A stretch of DNA of 12,500 bases from Glandiceps talaboti. Taxonomy: Eukaryota; Hemichordata; Enteropneusta; Spengelidae. This document shows, piece by piece, positions 1-8,189 of this stretch. The position numbers and the translations under genes were made by a program. The stretch covers positions 16,395,098 through 16,407,597 of the forward strand of contig NC_135560.1 of assembly GCF_964340395.1 (NCBI RefSeq), given 5' to 3'. Positions within the stretch are counted from its first letter, which is position 1. Every line of letters begins with the position of its first letter. The notes below the pieces were generated by a model. The model made no database searches and had not been told where the DNA came from. It saw only the letters and a list, made by a program, of their open reading frames with translations.

Positions 1-1236
1 ACCTCTGTTGTCAAACCCGATATTGTATATGTTTGCCCAAGATTTCGTCGACTTGATTTTATCTGAGATTTTATGTATTATATATGTTTTACTGTTTGTT
101 TTTGAAAACTGATCATTGCTGAATTGTGTGAAAAAATCACAAAAGTGTTGTTGTTGTTTTTTGCGAGTATTCGAATAAAAGCTGCCTGATAACAGAATTA
201 GCCCATAGAACATTGAAAGTTAAGTTGTAATGAGGCAAAAATATCTCTGGAATTTAAATTTCCCTGCCACGTGTATTTAGAAGCATACGTTCGGATCTTG
301 CACGTCAATCATCTCAAATGTGTACCCGCATTACTTCTACAGTGGCATTCATCTAATCGGCCTATCATTCATTCTAATACATAATGAAGTGACACCAGTT
401 CATTGGAGAGCGTATTTTCCCATCGATGTGTCACTGAGACTAGTGGCTCCTTGAAATCAAACCATTAATGGGTGCTTAACTTCCACAAGAAAGGTCTAGA
501 TACGTATGGAAGGGTAAGTGCACCAATTTGGGTAACCTTTAACCTTCGGACCAACCCTTTTTAAACTCCAATGATTCGGCTATGAAAACTCCAATTCAAG
601 TGCTGTCAATAATTTTAGAGATCCACTGTTACAAAATCGTGTTTTGACCGTAAACGGCACTTAAGGACATGCGTGATTGATATTCCCATGGACACGTAAC
701 GAGAAAGAATTTGGGTTTGTTTTGTTAAAGTAAAGTCCATCTTAGAAAAGAGCTGGCATAAGACCAACATCGCAACTTTTATTAAAACGGCAAAGAAGCC
801 TAAATCAAGCAAGATGTGACAACACAACCGCCAACTTTAGTCTATGTGAACATGTGCACATTTTATGGGAGTACAAGTACACGGTACCGTGTACGGTGAG
901 TACGGTACGGTACGGTTGACAGTTTAACTAAGGGCTGGACACCACCATATTCTTCCATCGAACGCCAAAGTGTTTTCTCTACTGTACCTTTCCATACTTA
1001 AAAATGCGTTTGTATGGAACCAGAAGTGACATCTACGAAATCAGGTCATGACATTCAGATAGCTATTATTGTCCGCTGGTTTCATAGCAACAGACCTAAG
1101 AAACGTTGTCTTCATGTATGTGTGGTATTTGCATCGCGTGTCTTTCCATTTAGTAGTATAGTCTACGGATCACTCTTCGCGTAGTGAAAGATATCTTTGG
1201 GTTGATTGAATTCTTTGATGCCACCGCAACCAGAAA
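1..1236. other. Non-coding flank, no gene recognised
   Basis: This AT-rich stretch has stop codons in all frames and no open frame with protein-like composition. The longest minus-strand open frame here (615-827) is low in information and has no motif I recognise. No RNA gene, splice-like exon pattern or transposon terminus could be supported, except the short palindrome and ACGGT repeats listed separately. It is best treated as intergenic or intronic DNA, or decayed repeat. Confidence 0.6.
877..916. repeat. 18-bp perfect palindrome followed by ACGGT repeats
   Basis: Positions 877-894 read GTACACGGTACCGTGTAC, which equals its own reverse complement. Just downstream, ACGGT recurs at 893-897 and in three tandem copies at 902-916, so the palindrome arm and the pentamer share sequence. 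It could be a small cruciform-forming site, the edge of a decayed inverted-repeat element, or a chance product of ACGGT/ACCGT expansion. Function unknown. Confidence 0.75.
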
Positions 1237-1330
1237 CATCATCATCACCAGCACCACTACTACCAGCACCACCAGCACCAGCACCACCAGCACCACTGCC
1301 GCCGCCGCCGCCGCCACCACCACCACCACC

Positions 1331-1395
<65 letters not shown>
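1237..1395. repeat. Compound trinucleotide microsatellite (CAT/CAC/CAG, GCC, CAC, CAT)
   Basis: The tract is built of trinucleotides in blocks: mixed CAT/CAC/CAG units (1237-1297), six GCC units (1298-1315), a CAC/ACC block (1316-1344), then seventeen CAT units (1345-1395). The period of three leaves several frames open on both strands, giving homopolymer stretches of His/Ser/Pro/Thr or Asp/Gly/Met/Val. The flanks lack coding signal, so I read it as a microsatellite and not an exon. The pure CAT block should be length-polymorphic. Confidence 0.9.
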
Positions 1396-2700
1396 TTACA
1401 AACTTCACAGTGCACTGTTACAACTCACAATTCAGGGATTGAACATCGACATAGCTGGACCAATTACTGCCACGCTAACAAACATTTTCAGCAATCTGTC
1501 ACTACCAAACAATACGTCGATGTAGACGAATATGTTTCGTTGTCAAATTTAAAACTTTTTAATTTCACAAAAGATAAAGTTATAAAGGTTGAGTGAAAAA
1601 CTTCTAGTAGTCAGCATGGTAAATAATGTTCCGTGTATACAAGTCCGTGCATTTCAGTTGTCTTTCTGAAAATATGAAGTGGTAGTCAACAACTGTGTCT
1701 ACCCCTGAGAGAACTTACACGATTTTGAAATGAATAAATTTGACAATGATAGACAAGATGAATGAGATTCGTGACAGAGTTGGGATCCCAATGATACATC
1801 CTGATTAGTCTGGATGCCAACGTGGTTTCCACATCTGGTCAAAGTCCCTCAATCAGCACAAAAAGTTGTTCATCCAATCAGTGAACCCCAACTGCTATAG
1901 TGACGTAAACAGTGTATAAGTAGCATCCTGAGCTGACAAATATATCATATTTGGACATTACATAACTGCCCCAATAAACACTAACTTTACGAGGGACTGT
2001 TATTGGTTAGAATTTTGTGATTGATTAACAAAGACATAATGTTAATGACTGTGTTGGTGGCTGTGGATAAATTTTAAATTGCATCTCATGCATCTCAGGA
2101 CTTCTAGAGTAACGACTTTGACTATACTATGAGAGGTGTAAATGGTAACGATACTGCATAGGAGCTAGACTACATCCTGGTTGGGATAACTCGAAACATA
2201 CATGTTATAAATATGACATCAACACATGAATAGTGATATTAAAAAAAGCATAAAATGAAAGTTGAAAGGTGATTTCATTTTAAAAGATCATTCCACTGTT
2301 ATGGTTACTAAGCGGCATTAATATGAAAGCTTTGTAGAGTCTCCAGACTTCGCACGTAACACTTTTATGAGAAACTTCTGAGGCATATCTTTTCCCATAT
2401 TGGATTTCCCGTGGGAACAAATCTTATAGCATATGTCTCAAATGGATAAATGATTGATGATAAACTCCGTAAACGATTTGATAAACCGTATATCTAGTGA
2501 TAGACGGTGCGTCGTGACCAAGAGTTCTGTTCATACGATCTAGAATTTTCATTTACGCCAGAATAAATGTATGCTGAATAATAGCATGAATTTTGGTTGA
2601 TCGAAATACCAAAAAATTTAAATATAATATATTGAAAGTACAGTCTAAATCAAAATTTTCAACGGAGGGCGTCAAAACAGACACACTTAAAGCTTATATA
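1396..2700. other. Non-coding AT-rich stretch, nothing recognised
   Basis: Between the microsatellite and the inverted-repeat element there is about 1.3 kb with frequent stops in all six frames. I see no tRNA or rRNA signature, no long inverted or direct repeat and no transposon protein motif. The only open frame of note (2593-2790) runs into the next element and looks random. Probably intergenic DNA. Confidence 0.6.
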
Positions 2701-2738
2701 TGTTACACCCAATCCGTGAAACTGCCCCAATTCATGAA
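2701..2738 (+). repeat. Left terminal inverted repeat of the fold-back element
   Basis: Reads TGTTACACCCAATC onward and pairs with the reverse complement of 3072-3108. The differences are two C/T changes and one extra C on this side. The first paired base is T2701 with A3108; the next outer pair (A2700/A3109) does not match, which sets the element boundary. Confidence 0.75.
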
Positions 2739-3071
2739 ATGTGCATGTAACTTTGCCCAGTTCATGGAAAGGTCAACCTTATGGAAATGAGATTACGATT
2801 TAAAAGAGGCTAAATTAAATTTTTTGGGGAACTGCGGTGTTGATTATCGAACTCTATTAAAAACACAAGCTACACTGAATTATAATAAAATAAGAATTGT
2901 GAAGTGATGAATTTGTAAATACATGATAATAAAGTTGTTTGATTGATATTTATTTTGCGTGTGTCCTATAAAAGATGCTCATTTCATGTACTGGGCATAT
3001 CTTACCATACCCACTTCATAACCTGGGCAACACGATTGCCTATTTCATGAACTGGGTAATTGATCTACCCA

Positions 3072-3108
3072 TTCATGAATTGGGCAATTTCACAGATTGG
3101 GTGTAACA
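3072..3108 (-). repeat. Right terminal inverted repeat of the fold-back element
   Basis: This is the reverse-complement partner of 2701-2738 and ends in GATTGGGTGTAACA. Inward of it, the reverse-strand motif CCCAGTTCATGAA and variants (CCCAGGTTATGAA, CCCAGTACATGAA) recur down to about 2985, mirroring the arm on the left. Confidence 0.75.
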
Positions 3109-3375
3109 AATACACTGTGTATATGGACGGAGAGGGCGTACTTCACGAGCTTCAAAACCTATTTGTCGACGGTCTCACTCAAAGCATTTCTGCTATTGTA
3201 AAGTTGTTTTCACTTATGTCTTTACTAGTATCTTTCCGTCAAAACTGTGGTTTCTTCGAACACCGAAATGTCACACTGTTTTTGAGTCGATATGCTAGAG
3301 TGTGTTGCATAACGAAATATATGGCTCCTATCACTTTTATTACGTTACATTTCGTCTACTTTCCTTTCTTTTCTT
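3109..3375. other. Spacer between fold-back element and LINE
   Basis: No recognisable feature. An open frame (3060-3425) spans it but starts inside the inverted repeat and ends inside the LINE in a different frame, so it is not a gene. The LINE frame itself stays open back to the stop codon at 3310-3312, but residues before about 3376 no longer resemble endonuclease sequence. Confidence 0.5.
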
Positions 3376-5144
3376 GGAAGAAAGGAAGGCACTGGCAAAG
3401 GAGAATTTACGTGCATAGCAAATGAAGGACGAAGTGTTGTAGATTATGTCATAGTGTCGGAAGAAATATTTTCTAACGTAAATTCTTTTGTTGTACCAAC
3501 TAGGGATGAGTCAGACCATTTCCCCATATGTTGTTCTTTTACAGTGAAAGTTGACTTTATTAGGAAAACACATGCCGTACCAATCACAAATTTCCGTTGG
3601 TGCAATGAACTACTTCACGAATACCAAGAAAAGCTCAGTTGCAATGAAAACGTTCAATTAATGCACCATCTAACGTCGAACGATGTTAACATAAATGAAG
3701 CGGTAACAGGTATGACAAATATCTTGAAAAACGCAGCGGGAAATATGCTCAAAGAAAACAAGGGTAAAAATCAAGGAAAAAGTAGCGGACAGGTGTGGTT
3801 TGACGCTGAATGTAAACTAGCAAAGACAAAAAGATTGAGGGCTCTAAGAAGGTTTCGAAGTACCGGTAGCGAGGAAGATTATTGCCAGTATAAGGAGGAA
3901 AATAACTATTACAAAAACTTGCTACGCTGTAAAAAGCGCAAATTTGAAGAGAAGATACATATACAGATAAGAAGAAATATGAACGACGAAACAAGTTTCT
4001 GGAAAGTAGTAAAGTTAACGAAACGTGGAAAACGAGTGCAGAGCTTGGTTACACTTGACGAATGGATAGTGTATTTCTCTGAACTTTTTAGAGATACACA
4101 GTCACAAAACAGAGAGACCGAAAATTTCACTGCGATGATTGAAACTTTTCTCCAAGAATTAACTTCGAACGATATAGAGCATGCTACAACAAGTGGAGAT
4201 AACGATGATTCTGATATCCTGAACTGTACAATTACAAATGAAGAAATTTTAAAAGCAATCGGTAAGCTGAAAAACAATAAGTCGGCAGGTCCAGATATGC
4301 TCATTCCTGAATTATTTAAATACACCACTGATATCATGTTACCATTCCTTAATAAGTTATTCAATAATATTTTTGACAAAGGTATCTTCCCGAACAGTTG
4401 GTCCGTCGGGACAATTGTGCCAATATTTAAGAAAAACGAGCCCAGTAAACCAGAGAATTACAGAGCAATATCTCTCCTCAGTATATTTAGTAAAGTCTTT
4501 ACAAGTATCCTAAATGAACGCATCAAAATATGGGCCAAACAATTTAATATAGTGCCAGAATGCCAAGCGGGTTTTCGTGAAGGTTATTCAACTGTTGATA
4601 ACTTTTTTACTCTGTATGCAACACTTCAAAAATCATTGTCGGTAAGAGGAAAGAAATTGTATTGTCTATATGGAGATTTCGAGAAAGCCTTCGATTCGGT
4701 GGACAGAACACGGCTCTTGTACAGATTGGCTTTAGAAGGAATTAATGGCAAAATGTACCAAATATTGAAAGCAATGTACGCTGACGTGAAATCGAGTGTT
4801 AGGGAGGGAAATGTAACGTCAGAGTGTTTCGCCTTACAAAAAGGGGTTCGTCAGGGCTGCATGCTAAGCCCGATTTTGTTTAGTCTATACATTAATGAGC
4901 TTGAGAAAATGATGAAAAATTCAGGGTTGCGTGGAATTCAATTTTTACCGAATGACATGTTGGAACTTTTTCTTCTGTTATATGCTGACGATATTGCCAT
5001 ATTGTCAAATACTGTGATTGGTTTAAAGAGATTAATTGATGTACTGTATGATTTTACCTTGAAATGGAAAATGAAAGTCAATCTGGCGAAAACGAAAGTT
5101 GTAGTGCATAGAAATGGAGGTTATCTCAGTAGGCACGAGAATGG
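3376..5144 (+). mobile_element. LINE (non-LTR retrotransposon) fragment, truncated at both ends
   Basis: This is an APE-class non-LTR element: the last part of an AP-endonuclease domain is followed in frame by a full reverse transcriptase palm. The 5' part (gag-like ORF1 and most of the endonuclease) is missing, as is usual after incomplete target-primed reverse transcription. The 3' part (thumb, C-terminal region, 3' UTR) is missing too: family-like sequence stops around 5144, next to an inverted repeat and the start of a DIRS-like element. The clade is uncertain. The motif style resembles the Jockey/CR1/I group common in invertebrates. Confidence 0.85.
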
Positions 5145-5148
5145 ATAA
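3376..5148 (+). CDS. LINE ORF2 fragment: endonuclease C-terminus and reverse transcriptase
   Basis: The intact ORF2 protein nicks target DNA and copies its own RNA into the nick. Numbering from a GTG at 3454 (564 codons), the endonuclease tail shows GEFTCIANEGRSVVDYVIVS just upstream and SDHFPI at residues 20-25. The RT follows: KNNKSAGPD (ending at D281), the PIFKK...NYRAISLL block, motif A GDFEKAFDSV with catalytic D408, motif B GVRQGCMLSP from G464, and the YADD box at 510-513. There is no internal stop or frameshift. No true start codon exists, since the frame simply runs in from the truncated 5' side. The frame ends at a TAA (5146-5148) just past the break, so the thumb and C-terminus are lost. 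RT core recent, protein probably inactive. Confidence 0.85.
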   Translation, partial: GRKEGTGKGEFTCIANEGRSVVDYVIVSEEIFSNVNSFVVPTRDESDHFPICCSFTVKVDFIRKTHAVPITNFRWCNELLHEYQEKLSCNENVQLMHHLTSNDVNINEAVTGMTNILKNAAGNMLKENKGKNQGKSSGQVWFDAECKLAKTKRLRALRRFRSTGSEEDYCQYKEENNYYKNLLRCKKRKFEEKIHIQIRRNMNDETSFWKVVKLTKRGKRVQSLVTLDEWIVYFSELFRDTQSQNRETENFTAMIETFLQELTSNDIEHATTSGDNDDSDILNCTITNEEILKAIGKLKNNKSAGPDMLIPELFKYTTDIMLPFLNKLFNNIFDKGIFPNSWSVGTIVPIFKKNEPSKPENYRAISLLSIFSKVFTSILNERIKIWAKQFNIVPECQAGFREGYSTVDNFFTLYATLQKSLSVRGKKLYCLYGDFEKAFDSVDRTRLLYRLALEGINGKMYQILKAMYADVKSSVREGNVTSECFALQKGVRQGCMLSPILFSLYINELEKMMKNSGLRGIQFLPNDMLELFLLLYADDIAILSNTVIGLKRLIDVLYDFTLKWKMKVNLAKTKVVVHRNGGYLSRHENG

Positions 5149-5180
5149 TTATATGCGTTTCAAAGATTAGCATATAATTA
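5146..5180. repeat. 11-bp inverted repeat at the LINE/DIRS junction
   Basis: TAATTATATGC (5146-5156) and GCATATAATTA (5170-5180) are perfect reverse complements separated by 13 bp. The left arm begins exactly where LINE similarity ends. It may be part of the terminus of the DIRS-like element, a recombinase core-site relic, or simply an AT-rich hairpin. I found no matching copy at the other end of the element. Confidence 0.7.
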
Positions 5181-5251
5181 CTATCTATTCGTTACGCAAG
5201 TGAATTCCTGTCATTGGTTGGTTGTTGTGATTCACAGGTGTTGTGTTGGGG

Positions 5252-5286
5252 TATATATGTGTTTAGAAGTCATTTGTTCGTCAGTC
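5252..5286 (+). promoter_or_regulatory. Possible TATA + initiator core promoter of the DIRS-like element
   Basis: TATATAT at 5252-5258 is followed 29 bp later by TCAGTC (5281-5286), a match to the invertebrate initiator consensus, and the Gag ATG lies at 5304. This spacing is what RNA polymerase II core promoters use. It is a motif match only, in an AT-rich region, so it stays tentative. Confidence 0.3.
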
Positions 5287-5303
5287 TCGGTTGTCTCTGC
5301 ACG

Positions 5304-6080
5304 ATGGCAACAACAGCAAACCCTGAAGGCAGCAGTACTGCCACTACTACTGCCGAATCCTTTCCGCCTGGGGTTGCTTCGCTTGTTACCAGTATTACCG
5401 GTTCAATAACGACTGTGGTAGAAAGCAAGTTAGCTCAATTCAAAAGGGAGCTGAGTTTGGACACTTCAGAGGCTATTGACAGCGCCGCCAAGAAAGCAAG
5501 GGGCGACACGTACGAATTCCAGAAGCCGGGCAACAAGCAACAGTTTGAACACCAAGAAAAAGTGCTTGACAGCTTGGAAACCGCACTCGATGCAGTCACA
5601 AAAGGAGCCATAGAAAAGGCCAAGAAGTCACTTAAACAAGGTATTGGGCTTGTTTCTCAACGTATAAAATTAATTAAATTGGCGGACAAGAGCGACTTTG
5701 GCTGGGGGACAGTGAACGAATATATCTCCGACGAATTGGCATCTGATACTGACGATGAAAAACGAATGCAACGCTCGGAGAGAAGAGCTGAACAAAAGAT
5801 TAAGAAAAAGAAACAACGTTCTCGCTCTGGTAGACAATCTTATTCGTATAATTATGGTCAGTATGCTCCTAAACAACGCCAGAGTAACCAGTCACAGAAT
5901 TTCTCACCGTCCACATCTAACTTCCAGCATCAACCTTTGGCCAGCACTTCTAGCTTTCGCATCGGCCCATGTTTCCGTTGTGGGCTCTGGGGGCACTTGC
6001 AGAACAGGTGTACTTCACCAAACAGCGGCAGACAACAACCTCAACCTGCAGCCAGTCAACCTCAAGAACCACGCACATAA
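5304..6080 (+). CDS. Gag-like protein of a DIRS-type element, CCHC zinc knuckle
   Basis: A 258-residue protein starting MATTANPEG. The frame is open further upstream, but only via non-ATG codons and a Cys-rich stretch unlike Gag, so the ATG at 5304 is chosen. Order of features: Ser/Thr-rich N-terminus; a helical, charged middle (EKVLDSLETALDAVTKGAIE) likely to mediate self-association; an acidic patch ELASDTDDEKR; a Lys/Arg-rich run KIKKKKQRSRSGR; a Gln/Asn/Ser-rich low-complexity stretch; then CFRCGLWGHLQNRC at 5970-6011, a perfect CX2CX4HX4C RNA-binding knuckle. The expected role is packaging element RNA in a cytoplasmic particle. The ORF is intact and overlaps the open Pol frame, which lies in the next (+1) frame. 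Assignment to DIRS-type rests on the downstream RT/RNase H. Confidence 0.8.
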   Translation: MATTANPEGSSTATTTAESFPPGVASLVTSITGSITTVVESKLAQFKRELSLDTSEAIDSAAKKARGDTYEFQKPGNKQQFEHQEKVLDSLETALDAVTKGAIEKAKKSLKQGIGLVSQRIKLIKLADKSDFGWGTVNEYISDELASDTDDEKRMQRSERRAEQKIKKKKQRSRSGRQSYSYNYGQYAPKQRQSNQSQNFSPSTSNFQHQPLASTSSFRIGPCFRCGLWGHLQNRCTSPNSGRQQPQPAASQPQEPRT

Positions 6081-6825
6081 TTCTGCTAGGTCTCAAGCAC
6101 TTGATTGTGACATTGATATTGACTTTTCGTTGCAGTATGATAAGACTATTGAGCCAATTTTGTCTAACAGTTCTGTAGTTGGTAATTTGCATCGTTCTCT
6201 GTCATTTTGGGAAAGTCAGCTAAATTGTCCACCTTTTGTTAAATCAATTATTTCAAATGGTTACCGCTTACCTTTCTCTCAATTTCCACCATCTGCATTC
6301 CTACGCAATAATGCGTCATGTAACATACATCGCACTTTTGTTAGTGAAGCTATAACTAAATTACTTGTAAATAGATATATATCTGAGCACTCTTCTCCTC
6401 CATTCTGTGTTAACCCTCTTTCTGTGGCAGAGGGGAAAAAGCTCAGATTGGTTCTCGATCTTAGGCATATTAACAAGTATTTGGTAAATACATCTTTCCG
6501 GTACGAAGACCTGAAAACGCTTGCTCAAATGTTTGGTGAAAATTATTACTTGTTCGCGTGGGATTTAGAATCTGGTTATCACCACGTGGACATTTTTCAC
6601 GGCCACTGCAAGTATTTGGGGTTTTCTTGGGATTTTGGCGGGAAAGTAAGGTATTTCACTTTCAATGTATTACCGTTTGGTTTGAGTACGGCCTGTTATT
6701 GCTTTACAAAATTGTTGAGACCATTGGTTAAACGCTGGCGGGCTATATATGTCACACGCGTCAATCGTCTATTTAGACGATGGTATTTCTGGTCACGAAT
6801 CGCTAATTTCTGCCAGCGCTGCTAG
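5755..6825 (+). pseudogene. DIRS-like Pol, N-terminal part: RT fingers and palm (frame 1)
   Basis: This reverse transcriptase segment copies the element RNA in intact relatives. The frame is open from 5755, but its first 100 or so codons are the out-of-frame shadow of Gag; family-like sequence starts around 6080-6130. Visible motifs: KKLRLVLDLRHINKYL (fingers), FAWDLESGYHHVDI with the catalytic Asp at 6562-6564, YLGFSWDF, and LPFGLSTACYCFTKLLRPL. Family-like sequence stops near 6745, and the remaining residues to 6825 are out of frame. The change occurs at a TATATAT run. Removing four bases there would bring the upstream frame into register with the YLDD segment. No convincing start codon is visible, so expression from a functional copy might use frameshifting out of Gag or internal initiation. 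Confidence 0.75.
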
Positions 6826-6883
6826 TATTATTCAACGAAGCGATTTGGTGAAAGCGGGTCTGAATGCTAACGAGCAAATGTAA
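6749..6883 (+). pseudogene. DIRS-like Pol, YLDD catalytic segment (frame 2)
   Basis: This short piece carries motif C of the reverse transcriptase: YLDD at 6770-6781 inside SIVYLDDGISGHESL, followed by a helix (AASIIQRSDLVKAGLNANE). It is displaced by one frame from the upstream palm and ends at a TAA at 6881-6883. The next homologous residues (CNWQPVQIGEWLGF) lie in the following frame from 6879. YLDDG is the usual form in DIRS-group RTs. All catalytic aspartates are therefore encoded in the DNA but cannot be made in one protein from this copy. Confidence 0.7.
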
Positions 6884-7064
6884 TTGGCAGCCAGTACAGA
6901 TTGGCGAATGGTTGGGTTTCATGATAAACACGTTACGTCATCAAGTCGGAAATTTCAGGTGCTTTAACACTCGGCAGGTGTTCAGCACGTCAACTTGCGC
7001 GTATTGCTGGCTTTTTGATTTCCTTGTCTCTCGCCGTGGGTCACGTTACCCGTTTATTTACTAG
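6864..7064 (+). pseudogene. DIRS-like Pol, post-palm fragment (frame 3)
   Basis: Only the first part of this frame looks real: CNWQPVQIGEWLGFMINT, the conserved W..LGF block that follows motif C in DIRS and related RTs. After about 6933 homology moves to the next frame (KSEISGALTLGRCSARQLAR, from about 6943). A few residues usually found between these blocks seem to be missing, so a small deletion probably accompanies the frame change here. The remaining residues of this frame up to 7064 are a shadow. Confidence 0.6.
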
Positions 7065-7674
7065 GCAAATTTACATGTTAGTCGAGTCTCGGCGTTCGTG
7101 GTCGCAGTTTTTACATTTGACGGACCCTGTTGTGCAGGAACTTCGGTTTTGGCATAATAATTTGGATGCACTGAACGGTTTCCGAATCAAACCGAAATTC
7201 TCCGCTACGGCCATTGTGTATTCAGACGCAAGCAATACGGGCTTCGGTGGCCATTACCATTACAATGAGCAGTACTTTTATTCCCGCGGTCTATGGGATG
7301 ATGTTGAACGCGCAGAAAGCTCCACTTATCGCGAACTAAAAGCAGTGCTTTTTGTTTTGGCTTCGCTCCTCCCTTTTCTACAGCATAAGAAGGTACGCTG
7401 GTTCTCTGATAATCAGGGCGCGTGTAGAATAATTTCTGTAGGTAGTTCTAAGCTGCTTCTTCAGGATATAGCTGTTAACATTTTCGACATTTGCTGTTGT
7501 AATGACATTCAGTTAGAAGCTACTTGGATTTCATGTTCTGAAAATGAGAGAGTGGACGCTTTGAGCAGATTTATTGACACGGACGACTGGTCGATTAATC
7601 CATCATTGTTTGCTATGTTAGATAGTATTTGGGGGCCTCACACCGTCGATCGCTTTGCTACTTACTATATATAA
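6937..7674 (+). pseudogene. DIRS-like Pol, connection and RNase H domain (frame 1)
   Basis: RNase H removes the RNA strand after reverse transcription. The segment opens with SARQLARIAGFLISLSLAVG (RT-RNase H connection), then FWHNNLDALNGFRI. All four acidic RNase H positions are visible: D in YSDASNTGFGG (7225-7227), E in STYRELKAVL (7333-7335), D in FSDNQGACRI (7408-7410) and D in ERVDALSRF (7555-7557). It continues into the family block GPHTVDRFATYY. The frame is lost at a TATATA run near 7665-7674, where four extra bases relative to the flanking homology cause an early stop. The domain itself has no internal lesion. Confidence 0.8.
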
Positions 7675-8057
7675 TACCCAACTTCCGCGCTTTAATTCTG
7701 CTTGTTGGAATCCCGGTACAGAAGCCGTCGACGCTTTTTGTCAGAGTTGGGTGCAAGAGAACAATTGGGTCTGTCCGCCAGTCAAGCTTGTTTTACCTGC
7801 CATCCGACATCTTAAATATTGCTCTGGTAGAGCCACGTTGATTGTCCCCGAGTGGTCATCCGCTATATTTTGGCCAGTTCTGCGTCCTCAGCCGGGAAAG
7901 TTTGCAGATTTCGTCAAATTTGTAAAAGTTCTCCCTAAATTTGACGAGCAGATTACGCCGGGTAGATTACAGCAATTGCCTGTCGGTTATAAACCCTCGC
8001 CATTTTATAGGCTGCCCAGATTTCAATATGTTAGCGTTTAGGTTGGAGTTCCCTTGA
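7655..8057 (+). pseudogene. DIRS-like Pol, C-terminal region (frame 2, then frame 3)
   Basis: This continues directly from the RNase H piece in the next frame: YNTQLPRFNSACWNPGTEAV, then NNWVCPPVKLVLPAIRHL and RATLIVPEWSSAIFWPVL. That block lies between RNase H and the tyrosine recombinase in DIRS/Ngaro elements. Near 8013 homology moves again by one frame, giving CPDFNMLAFRLEFP and a TGA at 8055-8057; frame 2 itself stops at 8041. No recombinase motifs (R...HxxR...Y) follow. The middle of this region (7870-7983) is duplicated perfectly at 8299-8412. Confidence 0.7.
7870..7983 (+). repeat. 114-bp direct repeat, copy 1 (inside Pol)
   Basis: Identical base for base to 8299-8412 (offset 429). 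It begins TTGGCCAGTTCTGCG and ends GCAATTGCCTGT. The bases just outside differ on both sides, so the repeat limits are sharp. Here it encodes part of the Pol C-terminal region. Confidence 0.97.
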
Positions 8058-8186
8058 TCGCGATGATGTATTTTTGCTGCGTGGACTCTCTTTCGAGAGT
8101 AAAGGGCCATTCGGTCTAGGTTACCCGTTTGCAAGGGCTTATTGGCTTTCGCCACTGTTTACCCGTTATGGGATCGAACTTTCTGT

Positions 8187-8189
<3 letters not shown>
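8058..8189 (+). other. Possible 3' untranslated part of the DIRS-like copy
   Basis: 132 bp between the last Pol-like codon and the A run. There is no recognisable coding and no AATAAA just upstream of the A run. A short hairpin ACTCTC-TTTC-GAGAGT is at 8085-8100. It could equally be a remnant of the region where the recombinase ORF should begin. Confidence 0.4.

Larger units (their letters stand above)
2701..3108. mobile_element. Fold-back / MITE-like element with long terminal inverted repeats
   Basis: The left end (2701-2738) and the reverse complement of the right end (3072-3108) match over about 37 bp with two substitutions and a one-base indel. Both begin TGTTACACCCAATC. Inside both arms a CCCAnTTCATGAA-type motif recurs at least six times, always pointing inward from its own end, so the whole 408 bp can fold back on itself. 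No transposase is encoded. The immediate flanks (left TATA, right AATA) give no clean target duplication, so superfamily is undetermined. It is most likely a non-autonomous DNA transposon, or an inverted pair of a minisatellite. Confidence 0.7.

Noticed and set aside
615-827. 70-codon minus-strand open frame
   Set aside because: No recognisable domain, no neighbours that support it, and length expected by chance in 12.5 kb.
1150-1525. Open frames on both strands across the trinucleotide tract (poly-Asp/Gly, poly-Met/Val/Ala, Pro/Ser-rich)
   Set aside because: Open only because a period-3 repeat cannot make stops; flanking codons show no protein-like pattern and all frames are equally open.
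3060-3425. 121-codon plus-strand open frame
   Set aside because: Starts inside the fold-back element's right arm and runs into the LINE in the wrong frame; composition is random.
3749-4379. Minus-strand frames of 81 and 156 codons within the LINE
   Set aside because: Antisense shadows of the intact reverse transcriptase frame.
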